From the NCBI RefSeq assembly GCF_001426685.1, contig NZ_LMFB01000043.1:1-64000 (forward strand): a stretch of DNA of 64,000 nucleotides, written 5' to 3'. Origin of the DNA: Rhizobium sp. Root483D2. Its GTDB lineage: Bacteria; Pseudomonadota; Alphaproteobacteria; Rhizobiales; Rhizobiaceae. Numbering within the stretch: the first letter of the stretch is position 1; every line of letters starts with the position of its first letter. Both the position numbers and the translations under genes were made by a program. Shown piece after piece: positions 58,176 to 64,000 of the stretch. The notes under the pieces are model-generated. The model worked only from the letters and a program-made list of their open reading frames with translations, was not told the DNA's origin and made no database searches.

Positions 58176-59153
58176 TCAGGGAATCAGCAGTGTTGTTCCG
58201 CTCGTTTTTCTTGCTTCCAGATCCGCATGCGCCTGGCTTGCATCGGCAAGCGCATAGGTCTGGTTGATATTGATACGCACTTTGCTGCTTTGCACAACAT
58301 CAAACAGGGAGTTTGCACATGCCTCCAGGGCGGGCCGTGTCGAAACATAGCTGAACAACGTCGGGCGCGTGGCAAACAGCGAGCCTTTCTGCGCCAGAAT
58401 TCCGATATTGACACCTTCGACCGGACCCGAAGAGTTGCCGAAACTGACCCAGAGGCCGCGCGGCTTGATGCAGTCAAGCGAGGCCGGATACGTGTCCTTG
58501 CCAACCGAATCATAGACCACATCGACGCCCTTGCCGTTGGTGATCTCTTTGACGGCGCTCACAAAATTGTCGGTGCGGTAGTTGATGACATGATCGTAGC
58601 CATGCGCCAGCGCCAGATCGATCTTGTCCTGCGAACCCGCCGTTCCGATCACGGTTGCGCCGAGCGCCTTGGCCCATTGGCCTGCGATAAGGCCGACGCC
58701 GCCGGCAGCTGCGTGAAACAGAAGCGTGGTTCCCGGCCCGACCTTGAAGGTCTGGTTCAAAAGATATTGCGCCGTCATGCCCTTCAACATCATCGCCGCT
58801 GCGGTTTCCAGGGTGATATCGTCGGGAACCTTCACCAGCTGCGAAATCTCGATATTGCGCTCGCTCGCATAGGCGCCGTCGGAGGATGCATAGGCGACGC
58901 GATCGCCAACGGCAAAGGTGCTGACATTATCCCCGACCGCAGTCACAATCCCGGCGCCTTCCTTGCCCGGAATGAACGGCAGCCCCTCGGCCGATTTATA
59001 GAGACCGGTGCGGAAATAGACGTCGATGAAGTTCATGCCCACCGCGACCTGGCGGATCTGCACTTCGCCGGGACCGGGCGCGGAAAGCGTGATGCCTTCG
59101 ATTTTGAGAACATCCGGACCGCCGAGCGTCCGCACCATGATGGCCTGCGCCAT
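58176..59153 (-). CDS. NADPH:quinone oxidoreductase (zinc-free MDR family)
   Basis: The 325-residue protein is a quinone-reductase-type medium-chain reductase without the structural or catalytic zinc cysteines. It shows 'GVNFID'-like 'VGMNFIDVYFRTGLYK', the QOR motif 'FIPGKEGAGIVTAVGDNV', and the NADPH fold 'LLFHAAAGGVGLIAGQWAKALGA'. Resembles E. coli QorA. GAGGAGG precedes the ATG. It follows pcs by nine bases, so the two are probably co-transcribed, though no metabolic link is obvious. Confidence 0.92.
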   Translation of the reverse strand: MAQAIMVRTLGGPDVLKIEGITLSAPGPGEVQIRQVAVGMNFIDVYFRTGLYKSAEGLPFIPGKEGAGIVTAVGDNVSTFAVGDRVAYASSDGAYASERNIEISQLVKVPDDITLETAAAMMLKGMTAQYLLNQTFKVGPGTTLLFHAAAGGVGLIAGQWAKALGATVIGTAGSQDKIDLALAHGYDHVINYRTDNFVSAVKEITNGKGVDVVYDSVGKDTYPASLDCIKPRGLWVSFGNSSGPVEGVNIGILAQKGSLFATRPTLFSYVSTRPALEACANSLFDVVQSSKVRININQTYALADASQAHADLEARKTSGTTLLIP

Positions 59154-59162
59154 GAAACCTCC

Positions 59163-59888
59163 TCAACCCCGTCCGAGCCGGGGAAATATCTGCAAGACGA
59201 AACCAATGACATAGAGATAGATGCCGGTGCCGACGACGCCGGCCACGACCCAGGCGGGCGTGTCGAAATGCAACAGCAGCGCATAGCCGCTCAGCACCGA
59301 CCAGATGGTAAAGACTGCCAGGTTGAGCGGCCGCAGACGCTTGACGCGCACCGGATGCAGGAAGCTGATGGGCATGAAGGTCAACACGACCGAGACGAAA
59401 ACGACGATCGAAGCCGCCAGTTCGCTGGCATCGATGACGAACAGCGTGAACACCACCATGTTCCAGACGACCGGAAAACCGGAGAAGAAATATTCGTCCG
59501 TCTTCATGCCCATATCGGCATAGTAGATCGCGCTCGACATCACGATGGCGCCGGCCGCGAAGAACGACCAGGGCTCGCCGATCATGCCGCTCTGATAAAG
59601 GGCAAAAGCCGGAAGCAGCACATAGGTGACGTAATCGATGACATTGTCGAGCGTATCGCCGGACCAGTTGGGCAGCACTTCCTTGACCCGGACCTTACGG
59701 GCGATCGGACCGTCGATCCCATCAACGGCGAGCGCCAGGCCGAGCCACCAGAACATATCGACGAAGCGGTGTTCGGCGGCGGCGACCACACCCAGAAAGG
59801 CGAGAAACGAGCCGGATGCGGTGAGAATATGAACGGAAAATGCGCGAATTTCCGCGTAGGGCACGCGCTTGTAGTTAAAAAACTTCAT
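59163..59888 (-). CDS. pcs: phosphatidylcholine synthase
   Basis: Condenses choline with CDP-diacylglycerol to phosphatidylcholine in the inner membrane, a pathway typical of rhizobia. The 241-residue protein begins MKFFNYKRVPYAEIRAF and has about seven helices. The modified CDP-alcohol motif is DG (59-60), AR (63-64), then G77, D81 and D85, with the longer spacing characteristic of Pcs. I start at 59888; the upstream in-frame ATG at 59933 adds a basic stretch not seen in the family as I recall it. Confidence 0.96.
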   Translation of the reverse strand: MKFFNYKRVPYAEIRAFSVHILTASGSFLAFLGVVAAAEHRFVDMFWWLGLALAVDGIDGPIARKVRVKEVLPNWSGDTLDNVIDYVTYVLLPAFALYQSGMIGEPWSFFAAGAIVMSSAIYYADMGMKTDEYFFSGFPVVWNMVVFTLFVIDASELAASIVVFVSVVLTFMPISFLHPVRVKRLRPLNLAVFTIWSVLSGYALLLHFDTPAWVVAGVVGTGIYLYVIGFVLQIFPRLGRG

Positions 59889-60167
59889 CGGCAGACGCAC
59901 CCTGTCCTTACTCTGCGCTTTCCTTGGAAGCATGCTGAACCGGCCGTTTCAACGGCCCACACTCCCGTCCCCATACTGTCGCACGGGTATTGGCGGTAAT
60001 ATGCACCGTTTGAGTTTGGCTGCCAGTAAAAATCACGAGGTGCCGCAAAACCGTACCAATCAACTGTGGATGCGACATTCATCTGCGCCATTTCACCCCA
60101 TTTCATTCGCAGCCTGCGGCAGTTAAGATCGCGGCCTCAACCGAAGAATGGACGGGAAGCGCAGGCC

Positions 60168-61373
60168 ATGGAGCATTTTGAAATCGCCGTTATCGGTGCC
60201 GGGTTGGCCGGATCGCTGGCTGCGCTGGCATTCGCAGACACCGGCCGCAGCGTTGCGCTGATTGCGCCGGCCGCAGGCAAAGCCGATGGCCGCACCACGG
60301 CGCTGATGGATCAGTCGCTGACGCTTGTCCGCGAGCTTGGCCTGTGGGAGGCAGTGGAGCCGCTTGCCGCCCCCCTCTCCAGCATGCGAATCATCGACGC
60401 GACAAACCGGCTGCTGCGTGCGCCGACGGTCACCTTTCATGCCGCCGAAGTCGGGCTCGAAGCGTTCGGATACAATATTCCCAATGCCCCCTTTCTTGCC
60501 CTGCTTGAGCAGGAAGCGGAAAAACGGCAATTCCTCACCCGGATGACCACCAGCCTGACCGCTGTCGAATTCGAGACGGACCGGGCGATCCTGACGCTCG
60601 ATGATGGCAGCAGCCTCACCGCCGGCCTCGTTATCGGTGCCGATGGCCGCAGATCAGGCGTGCGCGACGCAGCCGGGATCGAGGTCAGGAATTGGTCCTA
60701 TCCACAAAGTGCGCTGGTGCTCAATTTCTCCCACCAGGTGCCCCACCAGACGATCTCGACGGAATTCCACACGCCGCACGGACCGTTCACGCAGGTCCCG
60801 CTGCCGGGTGGATTGCGATCGAGCCTCGTCTGGGTCCAGAAGCCGGAAGATACCGGAGAGACGCTGGCGCTTTCGGCCGATGCCTTGGGCTTGGCGGTGG
60901 AGCAGCGCATGCAATCGATGCTCGGGAAAGTCACGATCGAGGGCACGCCGCAGTCCTTTCCCCTTTCCGGCATGGCTGCGAAATCCTTTGGCAAGGGCCG
61001 CGCGATCCTGATCGGCGAAGCCGCCCATGCTTTTCCACCGATCGGCGCGCAGGGGCTCAATCTCAGTCTACGCGACATCATGGCGGCGGTTTCACTGCTG
61101 GGTTCCTCGCCGGTTCCAGAGGATTTTGGTGCACGCTACGACCGCAAGCGGCGCGCGGATATTCTCAGCCGCACCGTCAGCGTCGATCTGCTCAATCGCT
61201 CGCTGCTGTCGGACTTCCTGCCGGTGCAGATGCTGCGCGCGGCCGGCCTGCAGGCCCTGGCAAGCGTCGCCCCATTTCGTAATCTGATGATGCGCGAAGG
61301 CATCAATCCCGGCAGCGCCCTGCAATCCCTGCGCACGACGTTACGGGAAAAGATCAGCCGGAAGAGCGCCTGA
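60168..61373 (+). CDS. UbiH/UbiF-family FAD-dependent monooxygenase
   Basis: The 401-residue flavoprotein probably hydroxylates the ubiquinone ring. It has the FAD Rossmann motif 'IAVIGAGLAGSLAALAFADTG' at the start, 'LVIGADGRRSGVRDAAGI' (the DG motif near 155), and the C-terminal 'ILIGEAAHAFPPIGAQGLNLSLRDI' that binds the FAD pyrophosphate. Which ring position it hydroxylates cannot be told. The ribosome site is weak (CAGG close to the ATG). Its 3' end overlaps the convergent AEC gene by 33 bases. Confidence 0.92.
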   Translation: MEHFEIAVIGAGLAGSLAALAFADTGRSVALIAPAAGKADGRTTALMDQSLTLVRELGLWEAVEPLAAPLSSMRIIDATNRLLRAPTVTFHAAEVGLEAFGYNIPNAPFLALLEQEAEKRQFLTRMTTSLTAVEFETDRAILTLDDGSSLTAGLVIGADGRRSGVRDAAGIEVRNWSYPQSALVLNFSHQVPHQTISTEFHTPHGPFTQVPLPGGLRSSLVWVQKPEDTGETLALSADALGLAVEQRMQSMLGKVTIEGTPQSFPLSGMAAKSFGKGRAILIGEAAHAFPPIGAQGLNLSLRDIMAAVSLLGSSPVPEDFGARYDRKRRADILSRTVSVDLLNRSLLSDFLPVQMLRAAGLQALASVAPFRNLMMREGINPGSALQSLRTTLREKISRKSA

Positions 61374-62318
61374 ACTGATGAGATAAAGCAGCATCGTCAC
61401 TGTCGCCACCGAGAGCACGGTGGTGATCAGGATCGTTGCCGACGCCCGTTCCTGCCAGACGCCATATTGCTGGCCGATGACAAAGACGTTGGTGGCCGTC
61501 GGCAATGCGGCCAGGAGCACGGCCGTCTGCACCCAGACCGGATCGAAATTGCCAACGAAGCTCAGAACCAGATACATCAGCACCGGATGCAGGATCAGCT
61601 TGGCCGGAACAATATAGGCGATCTCGGCGGGGATGCGCTTCAGCGGCCGCAGCGCCAAGGTCACGCCCATGGCAAACAGCGCACAGGGCGCCGCTGCCTG
61701 CGCCAGATAGTCGATCAGCCGCTGAACCGGCAGCGGCGGCTGGAACGACATGGACGCGGCGATGACGCCAGCGATCGTGGAGAGGATAAAGGGATGCAGC
61801 AGGATTTTCCGGGCAATCCCAAGCACTAGGCGCGCAGGCGAACTTTTCTCTCCGCCCGCCAGCGCCATCATCGCCGGTGCGACCATGAAATGCAGGACAT
61901 TCTCGAAGCAGAAGATCAGCGCCACGGGCACCGCTGCCCGTTCGCCCAATGCCAAAAGCGCCAGACCCGGCCCCATATAGCCGATATTGCCATAGGCCCC
62001 GGCCAATCCCTGCACCGTCGATTCGGCGAGCGAATTGCGGCGGATCAGATAGCCGGCGCTAAACACCAGAGCAAAGACGGTGTAGGTCGCACCGATCGAG
62101 GCGAAAACGAAATCAAAGCGGGTGAGCTGCTCAATCGGCGTCTTTGATACCAGCTTGAAGAACAAAGCCGGCAGCGCAATGTAGATGATGAAGACATTGA
62201 GCCAGCCCATGGCATCGCCGGCGCCCTCGCCTGCCTGATTGCGGGCAAATTTCGCCGTCAGGTAGCCAACGAAGATCAGGCCGAAAAACGGCAGTACCAA
62301 ACCGGCAATTTCGGCCAT
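61341..62318 (-). CDS. AEC family transporter (auxin efflux carrier-like)
   Basis: The 325-residue membrane protein has about ten helices in the two-repeat layout of the AEC/BART family: 'LPFFGLIFVGYLTAKFA' near the start, 'GAYGNIGYMGPGLALLALGE' in helix 4, and 'AAPCALFAMGVTLALRP' in the second repeat. Relatives export malonate or other carboxylates; auxin is a family name only. It converges on ubiH with a 33-base overlap. Confidence 0.9.
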   Translation of the reverse strand: MAEIAGLVLPFFGLIFVGYLTAKFARNQAGEGAGDAMGWLNVFIIYIALPALFFKLVSKTPIEQLTRFDFVFASIGATYTVFALVFSAGYLIRRNSLAESTVQGLAGAYGNIGYMGPGLALLALGERAAVPVALIFCFENVLHFMVAPAMMALAGGEKSSPARLVLGIARKILLHPFILSTIAGVIAASMSFQPPLPVQRLIDYLAQAAAPCALFAMGVTLALRPLKRIPAEIAYIVPAKLILHPVLMYLVLSFVGNFDPVWVQTAVLLAALPTATNVFVIGQQYGVWQERASATILITTVLSVATVTMLLYLISSGALPADLFP

Positions 62319-62349
62319 TGCGTGCGAGACCTCTGTTTGAGGTTCGTGC

Positions 62350-63099
62350 TTAGCCGATTTGCATCAGGACTGGAAAGGTTTCCTGGAACCAGATGGCCAT
62401 GGAACTGATAAAACCAAAGACGAAGGCAAGGCCGGCAAGGATCAGGAACACGCCCATCAGTTTTTCCACCAGGCCGAGATGGCGGCGGAAGCGCGACAGG
62501 AATTTCATGAAAGCGCTGGAAAACCCAGCCGCAATCCAGAACGGAATGGCAAGCCCCAGCGAATAGACCGCAAGAAGCAGGGCGCCATCGGTGACCGTGT
62601 CGCGGGCTGCGGCAACGCCGAGAATCGTGCCGAGAACCGGGCCGATGCAGGGCGTCCAGCCGAACGCAAAGGCAAGCCCCATAATATAGGCGCCCGACAG
62701 CGTCGCCGGCTTTCCGCCGCCCTGAAACCGCGCCTCGCGCCCGAGAATGCCGATGCGGAACACACCAAGGAAATGCAGGCCCATGATGATAATGACAATG
62801 CCGCCGATGCGCGAAAGAATGTCGATATGCTGGCGCAGCACAAGACCGATGCTGGATGCCCCTGCCCCGAGAGCCACGAAAACCGTGGCAAAACCGAGCG
62901 TGAACAGGAAAGCGGCCCCGAACACCGCGCGCCGTGTTCCCGTCGAGGCAACCTGCGTTTCACCGCCGCGAAACTGATCCACCGATATGCCAGCCATATA
63001 ACAAAGATAGGGCGGCACCAGCGGCAGGACGCACGGAGACAGGAAAGACAATGCGCCCGCCAGGACGGCGGTCCAGATGGAAATATCAGCGATGGACAC
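62350..63099 (-). CDS. ccdA: cytochrome c biogenesis protein CcdA
   Basis: Moves reducing equivalents across the inner membrane to periplasmic thiol proteins for cytochrome c maturation. The 249-residue protein has six helices and the paired cysteine motifs 'SFLSPCVLPLVPPYLCYMAG' and 'FGWTPCIGPVLGTILG'. Translation most likely begins at the GTG at 63099, giving the usual length; the frame stays open to 63315 but that extension is basic and unlike the family. A GGAG lies about 12 bases before this GTG, so the exact start is uncertain. Confidence 0.92.
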   Translation of the reverse strand: MSIADISIWTAVLAGALSFLSPCVLPLVPPYLCYMAGISVDQFRGGETQVASTGTRRAVFGAAFLFTLGFATVFVALGAGASSIGLVLRQHIDILSRIGGIVIIIMGLHFLGVFRIGILGREARFQGGGKPATLSGAYIMGLAFAFGWTPCIGPVLGTILGVAAARDTVTDGALLLAVYSLGLAIPFWIAAGFSSAFMKFLSRFRRHLGLVEKLMGVFLILAGLAFVFGFISSMAIWFQETFPVLMQIG

Positions 63100-63288
63100 T
63101 CGGTCAAAACTCCAGCCTGCAACAAGCCCGGCCGTCTTAGCCCCGAAGCCTGTCCCAAACCAATCACCTTTTGGCGATCTCCTTGGAAAACATCGTTTTT
63201 GCACTTTTGCCCGTTTTTTGGGTTGACCAAAACAAGCGCGCTGTGCATATGTCCGCCCACTTCCGCCGGTCATCACAGACCGCCATGG

Positions 63289-63364
63289 GAGAGCGTAGCT
63301 CAGTCGGTAGAGCAACTGACTTTTAATCAGTAGGTCCAGGGTTCGAATCCCTGCGCTCTCACCA
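63289..63364 (+). tRNA. tRNA-Lys (anticodon UUU)
   Basis: A complete cloverleaf can be folded. Acceptor GAGAGCG pairs with CGCTCTC, the D-loop contains AGTCGGTAGA, and the anticodon stem ACTGA/TCAGT encloses CTTTTAA (anticodon TTT). The T-arm is CAGGGTTCGAATCCCTG, and CCA is encoded. Confidence 0.97.
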
Positions 63365-63553
63365 AAAAATCAGATAATTATTATATCACAATCGCTTGCG
63401 GTTTGGCCCCAGCAGCTTTTGCGGCTCTGTCTTCAGGTATCGCGCGAAACATCCTCGGAACGCGCGAAGTTTTGACCGTCCTGACGACGTCCCATCCAAA
63501 CGCTTACGGAATTTGTCTACCCTTTGCGGAATCGCCACATTGTCAAACGAAAG

Positions 63554-63583
63554 CAGCGTCGCCCGTGAAGGCGACGCTGTTTT
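63554..63583. terminator. Hairpin terminator between tRNA-Lys and the lipoprotein gene
   Basis: CAGCGTCGCC pairs perfectly with GGCGACGCTG around a 6-base loop, followed by TTTT on the plus strand. It is 190 bases after the tRNA and 45 bases past the stop of the minus-strand lipoprotein gene. Confidence 0.65.
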
Positions 63584-63627
63584 GGTCTTAACATTCCGGC
63601 GCTACGGGTCCGGCGCCCATTGCCGCG

Positions 63628-63963
63628 TCAGCCGCGGCGGTAGTAGCCTGGGCGGTCGGGGTTGTATTCCGGGACTTCGCAGCGGGGATCGTTGCTGCAG
63701 CGGCGGTCGTCGCCGCGCCGGTCATCGCGCCGATCCGTGCGGCGGTCGTCGTCGTTGCGGTCGCCGCGGCCCGGGTCGCGATCGCGGGAATAACGGGAAT
63801 AATCGGTCCGGTCACGTGCGCGGTCATAACGATCGTCGCGGTCGAAGGTATCACGCGGACGCATCGTGTAGCCGTCGCCCTGATAGGACGGTCCTTCGCT
63901 AACGCAACCGGCGAGCATCAGGGTCGAAAGGCCGATTGCGCTGGCCAGAATAAGGGTTTTCAT
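63628..63963 (-). CDS. Arg/Asp-rich lipoprotein, unknown
   Basis: The 111-residue product has a signal peptide with a lipobox (LAGC, Cys at residue 19). A mature part of extreme composition follows: residues about 40-88 are mostly Arg, Asp and Tyr with repeated RDDRR-type units. Two Cys residues near the C-terminus ('CSNDPRC') may form a disulfide. GGAGAGAGA precedes the ATG. I know no function; short charged lipoproteins of this kind are common in rhizobia. Confidence 0.75.
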   Translation of the reverse strand: MKTLILASAIGLSTLMLAGCVSEGPSYQGDGYTMRPRDTFDRDDRYDRARDRTDYSRYSRDRDPGRGDRNDDDRRTDRRDDRRGDDRRCSNDPRCEVPEYNPDRPGYYRRG

Positions 63964-64000
63964 TGTCGTTCTCTCTCTCCATTTCGAAGAGAGATATGGC

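Noticed and set aside
63690..63850. Repetitive DNA suggestive of a repeat array
   Set aside because: The periodicity comes from RDDRR-type codons in the lipoprotein gene. Unit length is irregular and there are no spacers, so it is not a CRISPR array.
63396..63902. 168-codon plus-strand frame opposite the lipoprotein gene
   Set aside because: Arg/Gly/Cys-rich antisense translation of a repetitive coding region.

Overview
The window looks like chromosomal DNA of a Rhizobiaceae-type alphaproteobacterium (Rhizobium/Agrobacterium relatives). Support comes from GC-rich coding sequence, a phosphatidylcholine synthase (pcs), an IalB-type protein, adjacent sdhE-mfd-recG, divergent ssb/uvrA with a GTTC-N7-GTTC SOS box, and a glnB-glnA pair behind a -24/-12 promoter. 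Nearly every kilobase is coding and most of it is housekeeping.

Layout. 1-930 is accessory-looking: a 104-bp MITE-like element with IS21-style repeated ends, an unrecognised gene and a 22-bp tandem repeat. 1037-2767 holds a DUF4864 exported protein and a SAM methyltransferase. 2779-6743 (minus) is coaD, two cyclophilins, queA and tgt; the Tgt lacks three of the four zinc ligands known from E. coli. Two tiny tandem membrane proteins (6964-7240) precede gyrA (minus). 10437-19525 holds marC, a RIME-like repeat, ssb, uvrA, a DUF72 protein, nnr and glnBA. 19622-25834 holds envelope and transport genes: an orphan TAXI binding protein, a coiled-coil membrane protein, hspQ behind a heat-shock-like promoter, an IalB-like protein, an orphan oligopeptide-binding protein and a FrnE-type oxidoreductase. 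25900-31941 is mfd, sdhE and recG. 31928-36498 is glmU-glmS-GNAT-DUF502, the amino-sugar nucleotide supply. 36669-42357 holds a large unrecognised membrane protein, a Na/Pi cotransporter and a PpiD-like foldase. 42375-45917 is trpD-trpC-moaC-moeA, tightly packed.

46012-58123 contains a small membrane protein, a CorC/HlyC protein and two ABC importer operons on the minus strand. One is ytfQ-ytfR-ytfT-yjfF, galactofuranose type, with a GntR/FCD regulator as its last gene and a perfect 7-3-7 palindrome upstream. The other is a BMP-type (nucleoside-like) importer. 58176-64000 holds qor, pcs, a UbiH-type hydroxylase, an AEC carrier, ccdA, tRNA-Lys(UUU) and an Arg/Asp-rich lipoprotein.

I found no multi-gene system I would call undescribed. 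The observations most worth checking are the zinc-site loss in Tgt, the MITE-like element, the tandem small membrane proteins, the ytf operator and intercistronic hairpin, the hspQ promoter, and a CtrA-like box with a terminator inside a convergent gap. All motif calls were made by eye without database searches.
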